64,000 nucleotides of DNA from NCBI GenBank assembly GCA_028571685.1, contig CM053146.1, positions 113,497,431 through 113,561,430 of the forward strand. Direction: 5' to 3'. Numbering within the stretch: the first letter of the stretch is position 1; every line of letters begins with the position of its first letter. The position numbers were made by a program, and so were the translations under genes. Under the pieces are notes generated by a model. That model was not told the DNA's origin. It was given only the letters and a program-made list of their open reading frames with translations, and did not search any database. Positions 47,480-57,921 of the stretch are shown piece after piece. The DNA is from Heterohyrax brucei (taxonomy: Eukaryota; Chordata; Mammalia; Hyracoidea; Procaviidae).

Positions 47480-47596
47480 TACTGTTTACAGAAGCCGGTT
47501 GTCACATCTTTCCCCCACAGAGCGGCTGGTAGGTTTGGTTTGCTGACCTTTCTATTAGCGGTGGACTGCTAAACCACCGTGCCACCAGGACTCAAC
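47480..47596 (-). repeat. AfroSINE, reverse, partial
   Basis: Starts in the middle segment (TTTACAGAAGCCGGTTGTCA) and ends in the reversed head (TAAACCACCGTGCCACCAGG). The 3' tail is missing. Confidence 0.8.
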
Positions 47597-47604
47597 TAAG
47601 AGCT

Positions 47605-47628
47605 AGCCAAAGCCAAGTGCCGTCGAGT
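47605..47628 (-). repeat. RTE/SINE tail fragment, reverse
   Basis: CCAAAGCCAAGTGCCGTCGA is the reverse of the tail motif found at 18164, 39588 and 44841. No body is attached. Confidence 0.65.
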
Positions 47629-47666
47629 CTAGAGAGAGAAAATTATCTTTTTAAAACTAAGATGAA

Positions 47667-48478
47667 TGTTAAGGATTGAATAGGTCCACCAAAAGACATG
47701 AGCCTCTGTCAACTGTGAACATAATCTTGTTTGGAAATAGATACTGTCTTAGTTATTCTGTACTGCTATAACAGAAACATCCCAAGTGAGTGACTCTAAT
47801 GAACAGAAGCTTGTTTTCTCACAGTTTAGGTGGCTAGAAAGTCTAAAATCAGGGTGCCAGGTCCAGGGGAAGTCTCCCTTTGTGGGCTCTGAAGGAAGGT
47901 CCTTGTCTCTTCTGAGCTGTTTCTCCTAGGCATTCTTCTTAGGGCTTGGCATGTGTCTCCTCCATCTCTCTTCTGCTCATCTGATAATCTCTTTTATGTC
48001 TCAAAAGAGAGTGACTCAAGGTACACCCTACACTAATCCTGTGCATTAACATAACAAAGACAGCTCATCCTCAAATGGGATTATAACCATAGGCGTAGAG
48101 GTTAGAATTCACAGCGTGTATTTTGGGAGACATAATTGAAACCCTAACAGACATTATCAGTTATCATGAGGAGTCACACTGGATTGGAGTGGGTCCTAAC
48201 CTAACCTAAATGATGTCTGTTAAAAAAAGAGAACAGACGTGGAGAGGCAGACAGACGGAAGGGTGTCATGTGAAGACGCATTTATAACCAGAACACCTGG
48301 AGCTACCAGAAGCGGAAAGAGACAAGAAAGGATCTTCCCCTAGAGGCTTCAGAGAGAGCACGGCCCTTCCAGCACCCTGAATTTTGACTACAAGTGTCCA
48401 GAATCATGATACAATAAATTTCTACTACAAGTCACCCAATTTGCGCTATGTTGTTGGGGCAGCTCTGGGAAATTAACA
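47667..48478 (+). mobile_element. MLT1-type LTR with nested LTR
   Basis: TGTTAAGGATTGAATAGG starts at 47667. The LTR continues through CATAATCTTGTTTGGAAATA and, after the insertion at 47745-48149, ACACTGGATTGGAGTGGGTC and ACAATAAATTTCTACTAC, to the end ...GAAATTAACA at 48478. The order matches MLT1 LTRs of the ERVL-MaLR group. Confidence 0.8.
47745..48149 (-). mobile_element. Solo MaLR LTR nested in MLT1
   Basis: 405 bp with ends TGTCTTAG...CCCTAACA. Read in reverse it begins TGTTAGGGTTTCAATTATG. The flanking 5-mers GATAC and GACAT are a decayed duplication. It is younger than the MLT1 it interrupts and related to the LTRs at 7.1-8.8, 24.1 and 56.4 kb, though of a more diverged subfamily. 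Confidence 0.75.
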
Positions 48479-49844
48479 CGATCAGGCAATGAGGGGACAT
48501 CATGTTCAATACCTAGACCTTGGTCTCCTGGGTTTGATGGACAGTTTATAACAGGCATAGAGTTACTGCTTTGCTGACACAAAAAAGAGAGAAAAGAGTC
48601 TTTGAATTGCATCGCTGTGGCAGCTGATTGCCCAGCTGGAGAGGCAGCTTTTTTTGAATGATTGGGCCAAAGATAAAAAGAAAACATGTAGTCGCAATTC
48701 ATCTGCAGTTTCTTTGGCAAAACGTAAACAGGTACAAACGAGAGCTCTCTTGTAGTCCTGCCTCAAAGGCCATAGCCCTGCTTCACAAGTCGAAATCTCA
48801 GACACAGGGATGAGAACAGAAGGAAGGAAAGACCAGCCACAGGTGAGAAAAGGAACCTGCAAACAGACAGGTGAAGGCACATTACACAGTGCTCCACATT
48901 TGTGTAGATCTTTTTGGCCTTTTTTCACCTTGTTTCTGTCCATTCTAGTTTGTGCAAAGGTGACCTTCGTATCCAGACACATTTTACTCATCCTAGGAAT
49001 AACTAGGAAGCTGTCAATATTGAGTGTAAAGCAGTGTGGGAGAGGCGCTAGTTGGCTAACACCAAGGGGAGCTGTGCAACTGAGTAGAAATCTGAGACCT
49101 CCAGAAGAGACATCTGTGGTATTTTGCACTCTTCCCCCTAATAGTAAGATTTTAAGGATTAAAATACAGATTGTATCTCATTTTGAGCATGTTGTCCTCT
49201 GACAACGCAAACAAATGAGCCACTGTTTAATTTTTTTCCCCCACAGTACTATACAATTCAGCCACCACTTAGATGAAATTCTATTTAATCCAAGAATTCC
49301 TAGCCATCACGTAGTGAGTTTTGGCAGCTTTTCACTCTTACCTAGCCATCTTACCTAAGGTCTTTTATTAAGTGTTTATGGTTTCTTTGAGACTCGTATT
49401 AACAACTGAACAGAAAGCAGCCAAGACAAGCAGTAACAGCTTCTCAATGGACTTGGTGAGGCAACCTTGCCCCCCTTGTCTTGTGTCTAACATTCGTTTG
49501 GGTGGGAGTTCTCAGGCTGGTGAGATATCTTCTTTGTGTCTGTATCAGAGTCTGGTCTCATCTGGTTATTCTATGCTAGGAGAGTGTTAGTGAGACTGGA
49601 AGTTTCAACTGAGGACCCACTGAAAACTGGGTTATTGTTGGATCTCAGCTAAAGTGTAACTAGAAAGGTGAAAGTTGTTAGATCAGCCTTGGGTATCATC
49701 TAGTCTAACTTTCAATCCTGTGTGCAAATCAGCGAAATCTGGCCTTCTAACATATTTACCTCTAGTTACAGGAAAGTCACTGTTTATCAAGAAAGTCAGT
49801 TCCAGGCTAGCCATTTCTAACTATGAGAAACTTACTTCTTAAAA
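48479..49844. other. Non-coding stretch, contains long chance frames
   Basis: It holds the longest open frame in the window, 188 codons on the minus strand (48563-49129), overlapped by a 130-codon forward frame. No domain, signal or repeat is recognised in either. A frame of this length is about what chance gives in 64 kb. Confidence 0.35.
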
Positions 49845-50372
49845 TGTTGAAATGAGACATAAGTGACTCCATTTTGAGGAAGGGCACAGTAAAAATTCAA
49901 GGTATTAAAGTAGAAAGCCCCAGGAAACAACTTAATAGCAGAAAATACCATAGAGTAATCTCACCTTTGTCTTGCAAAACATCTGTCTGTCACAAGACAA
50001 AGCCTGGAGACAGCCTTGCAAATGACCCCTAGACCTTGACCGCAATCTACTAAAACATTTGCTAACGACCACATTTTACAACTAACAGGAATTCCATGTG
50101 GCTGAAACATTCACTAACGTCTATATTTTGTAACTTACAGAAGTTCCATATGGCCTCAGCTAATCAATGCAAAGGTCAGCTCCCCCTCCTTGCTTTGCAG
50201 TTTCATGGTTTAAATGCTGCATGCTAGGGAAGCTGGGGATCGCTTCCAGCTCTGTGTAGTTTGGAGTGCGTCCCTGGTGCACCAGCCCCTTTTTCTCCTA
50301 TTGGGCACATTTTTAATAAAACTTACCTTTTAAAGAGAAGCTGCGTCACGTCTTGAAATCCAGACCCTAACA
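49845..50372 (+). mobile_element. Solo ERV LTR with 4-bp duplication
   Basis: A 528-bp LTR with ends TGTTGAAATG...GACCCTAACA, flanked on both sides by AAAA, consistent with a 4-bp target duplication. AATAAA lies at 50315-50320, with a T/A-rich promoter-like stretch (GGTTTAAATGC) ~110 bp upstream. No internal viral sequence is present. It is not obviously the same family as the LTR at 45663. Confidence 0.75.
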
Positions 50373-50492
50373 AAAATAAGGAGACATGTGCTTTCCACGT
50401 AACTTGAAATCACTAGCTGTAGTTCTGCCCTTTACTGCCTCAAAAGAGTGCCACTTCACAGCCTATTGGGCATGAAGACACAGTTGTCTTTA

Positions 50493-50681
50493 CTAGGGTT
50501 CCTAGTGGTGCAGTTGTTAAAGAGCTGGACTGCTAACTGAAAGGTCAGTGGTTTGAAACCACCAGTCTTCCTGTGGAAGAAAGATCGGGCAGTCTGCTTC
50601 TGAGATTTACTGTCTTAGAAACCCAGTGGGTTCACTGTCAGAACTGACTCAACAGCATTAGGTTTCAGTTTTTTGGTTTAC
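50493..50681 (+). repeat. AfroSINE, long form
   Basis: Head GGTTCCTAGTGGTGCAGTTG, middle GTGGAAGAAAGATCGGGCAG and a T-rich end. First of a run of four forward copies. Confidence 0.85.
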
Positions 50682-50742
50682 CTTATCAATGTGTTCATTA
50701 ATCCATTCTGTTTGCATTTTATAGTGTCTATTATGCATTGAA

Positions 50743-50943
50743 GGAGCCCTAGTTGCTCCGTGGTTAAGCGCTCAGCTACCAACCGAAAGGTCAGCAGTTC
50801 TAACTCACTAGCTACTCCAGGAGATAAAGATGTGGCCATCTACTTTCATAAAGATTTACGGGCTTGGAAACCCTATGGGGCTGTTCTACTCTGTCCTGTA
50901 AGGTTGCTATAAGTCTCAATTGACTTGACGACAACGGGTTTTA
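50743..50943 (+). repeat. AfroSINE, long form
   Basis: Head GGAGCCCTAGTTGCTCCGTG, middle GATAAAGATGTGGCCATCTA and tail TTGACTTGACGACAACGGG. Confidence 0.9.
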
Positions 50944-50958
50944 CTACATTATGGATCA

Positions 50959-51144
50959 AAGGATCCGTGGTGGCACATGGTTCAGTGGTCGGCTGCGAAC
51001 CCAAAGGTCAGCAATTTGAACCCACTTTGTAGGAGAAAGATGTGGCAGCCTACTTCCATAGAGTTTTCAATCTTGGAAACACTGTAGGGTTATTCTACTC
51101 TGTCCTTTAGGGTTGTTATGAGTTGGAATTCACTCAATGGCAAT
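50959..51144 (+). repeat. AfroSINE, long form
   Basis: Head AGGATCCGTGGTGGCACATG, middle GGAGAAAGATGTGGCAGCCT, tail GGAATTCACTCAATGGCAAT. Confidence 0.9.
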
Positions 51145-51334
51145 GTGTATTATGCAGCACAAGACAAGTTGAATAAGACTTATACCCTCACCTAAGAAGT
51201 CTTCATTTATGCTTATGTTATCTTCAATCTAAAATCCTTCAGTAGTTTCAACTTTTCATAAAACATACAATTCCCCACAATCTGCTTATCTTCCTAAAGA
51301 CTTTGCAATCAAAACACTATCATGAGGAATAGTT

Positions 51335-51500
51335 ATTGAGGATTCACTGTGTGCCAGCTGCTGGGCCAGGCCCTCAGATATTCTCAACCACTTTGCGAGG
51401 TAGCTGCTATCAGCCTTGTGTTAGTTGTGAAGAACGGTGGCTCACAGAGGTACAGTAACTTGCCTAGGGTTACACAGCTACTAGTGTGGAGGATAGGGTG
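51335..51500 (-). repeat. MIR, well preserved
   Basis: ATTGAGGATTCACTGTGTGC...CAGCTGCTGGGCC followed by GTAACTTGCCTAGGGTTACA matches MIR in reverse over most of its length. Confidence 0.8.
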
Positions 51501-51505
51501 GCCAA

Positions 51506-51655
51506 GAAGTCCTGGTGGCACAGCAGTGAAGCGCTCAGCCACTAACTAAGGTCTGTAGTTTGGCTTCACCATCTGCTCCTTGGGAACCCTGTGGGGAAGT
51601 TGTACTCTGTCCTGTAGGGTCGCTGTAAGTTGGAATCACTTGATGGCAACAGGTT
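51506..51655 (+). repeat. AfroSINE, short form
   Basis: AAGTCCTGGTGGCACAGCAG head and GTCGCTGTAAGTTGGAATC tail. It lacks the middle segment found in the three copies just upstream. Confidence 0.85.
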
Positions 51656-52477
51656 TATTTAAGGCATCTGAAGAAAGGTTGGCTTCAGAACTCTTGATTT
51701 GAGGGTGTTCCTTAAAAGGAGTAGCATCTGCAATTAAAGACAGTGCTTAGCATCTACTTAGTCCTTACTAGCAAAGACCGCCTCCTCCCTGTGTAACAGA
51801 AAGAAGCTCTTAGTGCAGTAACCCTTTTTAGGGGGGACAGTGTTTTTGATACCCCTTCTCCTCATCATATCAAATGTAGTTCAGTACATTGATAGCCCAC
51901 ATGAAATGCATTTTTGTTGTAAAAATTTTTAAAAGACTTAATCATTTGTATCTGAACAAAAAATACATCCCTAAGAGTAGCATTTAATTTACAATTGGCA
52001 ATGATTTCTTGGCGAGCATCATGCATACTCAGGAATTCTTATAAAATGAGAAAATCTAGCCTACAAATTGTTTTCCAATGTGATGAATTTTTTTTTATGA
52101 ATGTGACATTTAACAAATAATAAAGTTGACTTCATGTTACATCTTGTAGATGTTTAATTAAACATTTATTCACTTCAATTTAACAGTTTTGAATTTTGGA
52201 AACAATAAATCTTTTGCGGTCTTAAAACATTTTTATAGGCCTTTGAAAAGAACACAGGCTGTGAGTGCTCAGCTGTTTGTACCTAAACAAGACTATGATT
52301 TTCCACAATGAAGAGTCAGTACAAGCATGAGTGTGGCTTAAGATGGCAATAGCTTCTTCTGGATACTACATTGTTGACCTTTCTTTCTGTAGCCTAGTGT
52401 GGCTCCCTCTGGTCATCCTGTCTGTCCATCCTTCACATGCTGGAACTGGATAGAAGAATACTCATTTCAGACAGAAG
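51656..52477. other. Non-coding stretch, nothing recognised
   Basis: AT-rich sequence. No gene or named repeat is supported. Confidence 0.3.
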
Positions 52478-52642
52478 GAAACCCTGGTGGCATGGTGGGT
52501 AAGTGCTATATCCGCCAACTAAAAGATGGGCAATTTGAGTCTTCCAGGCACTCTCCAGAAACTCTATGGGTCAGTTTGACTCTGTCATATAGCATCACCA
52601 TGAGTTGGAATCAACTCAAAGGCACTGGGTTTGGTTTTGATC
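52478..52642 (+). repeat. AfroSINE
   Basis: AGGAAACCCTGGTGGCATGG head and a tail CAAAGGCACTGGGTTTGGTT. The forward open frame through it is a by-product. Confidence 0.9.
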
Positions 52643-53679
52643 AGACAAGAGTGCTGGGTGTCTTCTCAACTTCCCCAGACCACCTACAGCTTCCTCTTTC
52701 CTGGTCAGCGACTCACCAGTCTTGGATGAATTGTCACATCAATGCATTTGGCTTTGTCAGAGGCCATAGAACAGCTGGATGCCTTAACCTGAAAGTATGG
52801 GCATTCACTTAAATCTTGTCTGATAGAAACAGAGGAAAGGAAGATAAATTTCTATCCTTTCTCCTTTCTTGCAATTCTTCCTGACAAGTCCTGTTGCAGA
52901 ACAGACTGTCTTAGGCAAACTGTTGTTACTCTGCAACTTGTGAAGCAGGCCAGAGTGGAAATACATCACAGTGCATTGCTTTGCATTTTTCTTTACCTTG
53001 TATTCTTCTTTCCTTTACTCCCAACACACAAGGTTCATACTTAATTCTTGCCACTGGCTCTACTTTCTGGAGAATCTGGTTAAGAGGGTTCCAAGCTCCA
53101 AGATTCATTCATGGCTTTAGTGCTGAGTAGCTTTCCTTGACCAGTTCTTTCAACCATGATGTGGCTGCTTTTACAGCCAGACTGTTGTTCCAGTTTTTTT
53201 CTTTTTACTTCCCTGTTGGTTTCCTGGCTCATTTTTGGATACCACTTTTTACAAGATAGACCTAGAAAATATTGAACTTCCTGTTGACTAAACATCAAAG
53301 GCTGCAAAGCTAGGTCTCTCTTATCTTGCTTCTATACAGTTAGATTTCAGAGCCCAATAATAAGGCCTTTTATTTATCCTTGCTAAATTTAATTATATTA
53401 ATCAGTTTATTAATGCTCTTGCCTGTCAAGAACATTTAGAATCCTGACAGAGTGGTTTTCCATATTCCTCACAGCTTTGTGTGGTACACAGATTTGATGA
53501 GCTTTTATTATTGTAATTATTTTGCCTTTTTCACTGATACTACTTTATACAGGTCATCACAGCTGAGAGAATCTTGGAACAACCTGTAGAAAATTTTTAA
53601 GCTCTAATCCTCACCATTTGGGCTATTTTTTATTTAATTATCCTTTGCCATTAAGCCAGATAACTCCATTCTACAACAC
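52643..53679. other. Non-coding stretch, nothing recognised
   Basis: No supportable gene or repeat. Confidence 0.3.
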
Positions 53680-53862
53680 ATTTAACACCCTGAACTGCTG
53701 ATCTGAAGGTTGGCAGTTCCAGTTTATCCAGAGGCACTTAGGAAGAAAGACCTGGTGACCCACTTTTGGAAAGCCAGCCATTGAAAACCCTGTGGAGCAT
53801 GGTCTACACTGATAACCCAGAGGGTTGCTGTGAGCTGAAGGTGACTCCATCGTAATTGGTTA
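53680..53862 (+). repeat. SINE/RTE-related fragment, diverged
   Basis: CTGAAGGTTGGCAGTTCCAG, then ATTGAAAACCCTGTGGAGCA and a tail GGTTGCTGTGAGCTGAAGGT. It lacks a clear head. Confidence 0.65.
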
Positions 53863-54881
53863 TCTGGTTAGCTTGGGAAAACCAGAGTGTTACATGCCTC
53901 TTCATAGAACACAAGGGCAAGTGAGATGCAACAGAAATTTAATTGGTGAGAATTTCTGTTCTTTAAAGGAACACAGGCCTATGGTAGAGATATTGCAGAG
54001 GTAACTGGCCTTTTGGGTACCCCCAAACTCACGTAGGATGGGTGGCATCTATCTCTTCTCTATAAAATACACCGATTATGATCAGGGAAAGAAGATACAG
54101 TTTAAGAGTGTTCCAAGGAACTAGATAAGCTAGTGGAAAAATCACCTTCTTCCACTGAAAATTGGGTTTATAAAGAAGGTGTGATTTTAGAAACTAAAAT
54201 AGCCTCCTTTCTAAGCACCTACGGGTGTCTATTAAAAGTCTTTGCCAAGTCACAAAGTCCTATCATGGTTTCAGATTATTCTGTCACAATAATTGTTTCC
54301 TGTTAACTTTTAAGGCAAGAGTGAGAGGTTTATTGAATGGCAAGAAGAGCATCTGGCATTTCTAGTTTAGTATCTGAAATTTCAGCAAATGTCAAACACA
54401 TATTTCTTAGAAGGGAAAAAAATCATTGGGAAAAGAAAACTAAAAGAGAAACTATTCAAAAGTAACATTACATATGTGCCCTCAGAATCGTGTAAGATGT
54501 TTTCTAAAATTCACTGTTACCATTTTAAAAATGAACTTTCCTTGCAGTGTGAGAAGGATACTACTTCTGAGAAATCCTTGCAGACTGCTATACAGAAGTA
54601 GAAGGTGGGAAAAACACAAGTCTTTGAAAATAAAGGAGCATTAAAACCCCTAGACTCCATAATCAGAATCGTTCAGGAGGTATCAGGGTACAGACAGAAG
54701 CAGAAGCCAAACACACTGTGATACACAAGTCAAAGAACATTTTCAGTGAAAAACAGGACTGTCATCAACAGGTGACTCAGTTGCAAAGAAACCCAGTAGT
54801 TAGTGTTCACCAGGTGGCCAACTAAATGGGCTGGGAGCATGCTCACTGTTCTTTTGTAATTTAAAGGCTCTGAATTCACAG
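53863..54881. other. Non-coding stretch, nothing recognised
   Basis: A 70-codon forward frame (54389-54601) follows a splice-acceptor-like TTTCAG, but no domain is recognised. It is treated as chance. Confidence 0.3.
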
Positions 54882-55053
54882 AGGAAACCCTGGTGGACTA
54901 GTAGTTAGGAGCTGCTTCAGCTAATCAGAAGGTCACCTGTTAGAATTGACCAGATGCTCCTTGGAAATTCTACCGGGGTGTTTCTACTGTGTCCTATAGG
55001 GCCAATATGTGTTAGAACTGGCACAGCAACAGTGCCTTTGGGTTTTTGGTTTG
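54882..55053 (+). repeat. AfroSINE
   Basis: GAGGAAACCCTGGTGGACTA head and a GTGCCTTTGGGTTTTTGG end. Diverged body. Confidence 0.85.
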
Positions 55054-55992
55054 AACTCACAGACATGCCTCTCTCCCCTTTAATTTATTTGTCTCTTGTC
55101 TCTGCTTTTATTTTAATTGTTTCAGTCTCACAGACTATTGATACCTAATTCTGATCCTTTTGTAAGCAGATAGCCTGTAACTGCATAAGCACACTGCACA
55201 GGCACGCACATACGTGGAGATACGTGGAGACTGTTTCATTAAACATTTTTCTGTTAGATGCTGAAAACACAAGTTCCCCTGATGACATCTAGACAACGCT
55301 AGAACTGACATGGAGAGCCAAGCCTAATTCAACCAAGACTGGTTTTTTGGTGCGTTTGGGGTTCGGGGGAGGGCGTTGTGAAGAGTTCGTGTCACCAGTC
55401 TCAGTAGCTGCCCAGTAGCCTCTTGGCAGTGGCCTCACGAGTGGAACGCAGTAGCACACTCCACCACAGGGAACTGAAGAGCAGGAAAACAGAAGAAATC
55501 ACACTGTTTGCAATCCAAATAAATCCCACAGGATTTATGACTTAATCTTCGTGCAATATCACTGGAAGAAACTTGATCCAGTTAACTGAAAGTAATTTAA
55601 AAAGCAATTTTAATCTTTACTTGTTCTTTCAAGGAACATTAAAGGAGATCCAAGTCATAATCTACAGCAATACATGGAAAAGTCTCCTTTTTTCTCCTTT
55701 TTGATTCTTTTACACACACGATTACCCCCCCACCCCGGGACCCTGGGGCTTCTCTTTCCCTATACATCTCACTGTCAACTCTTTATTCACCCCCACCCCA
55801 ACTCCCAGACACAACACCTGTGAAGACTCTTTGTTCTTTCCCTGGGGCCACCCAGACACATCTGTCTGTGATGCTCCAAGCAGGCTGGAGACCCTGTTGT
55901 TCCCCGCTGAAGGAGGCTCAAAGACCTCACTTGCCACCCTCGGAAACGTATTCCTCTCCTTTACTGTCCCTCCCTACCCCTTAGTTCATTTT
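55054..55992. other. Non-coding stretch, nothing recognised
   Basis: C-rich runs occur at about 55725-55740 and 55788-55803. No gene is supported. Confidence 0.3.
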
Positions 55993-56190
55993 ATAGCATT
56001 ACCAGATAAAATGCAGGACACCTAGCTAGATTAACATTTCAGATAAATGACAAATAATTTTTCAGTATAAGTATGTCCCATGCAGTGTGTGGGATATACT
56101 TATTTTGAGAAATCATTCCTCATTTATCTGAAATTCAAGTCTAACTGGGTATACCGTGTTTTTATTTGCAGAATCTGGCAACGCAACCTA
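55993..56190. repeat. Palindromic DNA-transposon relic (MER53-like)
   Basis: The left arm (CATTTCAGATAAATGACAAA, GTATAAGTATGTCCCATG) is the approximate reverse complement of the right arm (GGGATATACTTATTTTGAGA, ATTTATCTGAAATTC). A CTGGCAACGCAACC-type end is visible on the right. This is a mammal-wide palindromic MITE; the name MER53 is from memory. Confidence 0.6.
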
Positions 56191-56413
56191 GTTCTTTTTA
56201 AGCATATCATTCACCAAAATTCTTTCTCTACTTCAGGGCAAGAAATTAGTCACCTGATAGATACTACCGGTATGGTTTGGGAGAAGACTGAAGTGTCCTA
56301 CAATTCCCACAGATAAGACATGCGGAGAATAATGCTCTGTATTGCGGTAATGGATGTGACTGCTGGTCTAGCTTCAGCTTTAAGGAAAACCTTGATGAAA
56401 AGTAATTTACATG

Positions 56414-57453
56414 TGTCAGACCTGACAATTAAGTCCATGAACTTAGCTCTTCGAAATGCTACAAACCTCATTGCTGAGTATCACTGCAGTCACCCTTTGA
56501 AGGTTCACCCTTCCAAACACTTTTCAGACTCTTACTGGAATGGCCATGTTGCACGGTGCCATGGTGGCAAATTTGTGAGCTTAATTGTGTAATTGTCCAT
56601 GAGGGAGTTTTGAGCCAGTAAACAAATAACTCTATTGGAACACCCACCCTATCACCTGATCTGCCCCCCAGTGACTTTTTTCTTTACCTGAAGGCAAAGG
56701 AAATATTGAAAAGAAGACTTTTTGATGACATTCAGGAAATCAAGGGTAATACAATGATGAATCGGATGGCCATTCCAGAAAAAGAGTTCTAAAATTGCTT
56801 TGAAGGGTGAACTAGGTGCTGATGGCAGTGCATAGCTTCCCGAGGGGTACTTGAAAGATGACCATAGCACTATTCAGCAATAAGACACACAGCACTTTTT
56901 CTAGGATGAGTTCACAAACCTAATTGTCAGACCTCGTATTATGGATTGAATTGTGTCTCCCCAAATACATGTCAGCTTGGTTAGGCCATGACTCTCAGGA
57001 TTGTGTGATTGTCCACCATTTTGTCCTCTGATATGATTTTTCTCTGTGTTGTAAATCTTGTCTCTGTGATGTCAGTGAGGACGATTAGACAATTATGTTG
57101 ATGAAGTAGGACTCAATCTGCAGGATTAGGTTTTGTCTTAACTCTACCTCTTTTGAGATATAAAAGAGAGAAGCGAGCAGAAAAATATGGGAAACCCATG
57201 CCACCAAGAAAGCAGCACTGGGGTCAGAGAGTGTCTTTTGGATCTGAGGTCCCTGTGCACAGAAGCTGCTAGGCCAGGGGAAACCTAATCTCAAGAACCT
57301 TCTCCTAGAACAACAGGGAGAGAAGGCTTTCCTTGGAGTTGGTGCCCTGAATTTAGACTTCTAATCTCCTAGACTATGAGAGAATAAATTTCTCTTTGTT
57401 AAAGTCATCTGCTTGTAGTATTACTCTTGTAGTAGCAGTAGGTGACTAAGACT
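56414..57453 (+). mobile_element. MaLR LTR interrupted at its first bases
   Basis: Removing the mariner element (56416-56936) and the duplicated dinucleotide gives TGTTATGGATTG, a canonical MaLR LTR start. The LTR ends near ...GACTAAGACT at 57453. ACATG on the left (56409-56413) and right (57454-57458) is an exact 5-bp duplication, as for ERVL. TATAAAAG near 57161-57168 lies ~30 bp before the predicted transcript start GGGAAACCC, and AATAAA lies near 57384. Confidence 0.8.
56416..56936 (+). mobile_element. Non-autonomous mariner element, copy 3
   Basis: This 521-bp copy has ends TCAGACCTGACAATTAAG and, in reverse, CGAGGTCTGACAATTAGG. The outer ~130 bp are inverted copies of each other. A transposase-like block is still visible in the centre (ACCTGATCTGCCCCCCAGTG in the same place as in copy 1). 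TA follows at the right; the left dinucleotide is now TG. Confidence 0.8.
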
Positions 57454-57532
57454 ACATGTGTAAATGAGCTGTTTACATATACTGTCTAGAAGCTTAGGGT
57501 CTGTCAGACATAGTGTACGTTGTACTAGGTAG

Positions 57533-57738
57533 AAGTCTCTGGGTCACGCATATGGTTAACTGTTAGACTACTCCCTGAAAAGCTGGCAGTTCAAACCCAC
57601 CCAGGGAAATCTCTGAAAATAGTCCTGGTAATCTGCTTCTGAAAGGCCACAGGCTTGTGACCCTAGAGCTTAGTTCTACTTTGCACACACCCTGTCACTA
57701 TCAGTTGGAATCAACTCAATAGCAACTAACAACAATAA
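57533..57738 (+). repeat. AfroSINE, long form, RTE-type tail
   Basis: Box-B-like GCAGTTCAAACCCACC, middle TAGTCCTGGTAATCTGCTTC, and a tail ending CAATAGCAACTAACAACAAT, the same as the RTE LINE end. This supports RTE as the partner LINE. Confidence 0.8.
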
Positions 57739-57774
57739 CATGCAATAAAATAAACAAAAAAATACATTGACAGG

Positions 57775-57921
57775 GAGGAACTGCTCTACAAGGTTGCAAA
57801 GGCTGTAAATCTTTACAGAAGCAGACTGCCACATCCTTCCCCTACAGAGCAGCTGGTGAGTTCAAACTACCCCCCTTCTGGTTAGAAGTTGAGTGTTTAA
57901 CCACTGAACCACCAGGGAAGC
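57775..57921 (-). repeat. AfroSINE, reverse, long form
   Basis: Middle segment CTTTACAGAAGCAGACTGCC in reverse and head ending ACTGAACCACCAGGGAAG. Confidence 0.85.

Noticed and set aside
48563-49129. 188-codon minus-strand open frame, the longest in the window
   Set aside because: By a rough stop-codon estimate, a frame of this length is expected about once by chance in 64 kb of six-frame mammalian DNA. It has no recognisable domain, and an overlapping forward frame is also open.
50493-51655. Spaced repeats considered as a CRISPR-like array
   Set aside because: The units are ~190-bp SINEs with tRNA-like heads in mammalian DNA, not short direct repeats with spacers.
54389-54601. 70-codon lysine-rich frame after a TTTCAG
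   Set aside because: No recognisable family, no clear donor site, and its length is within chance expectation.
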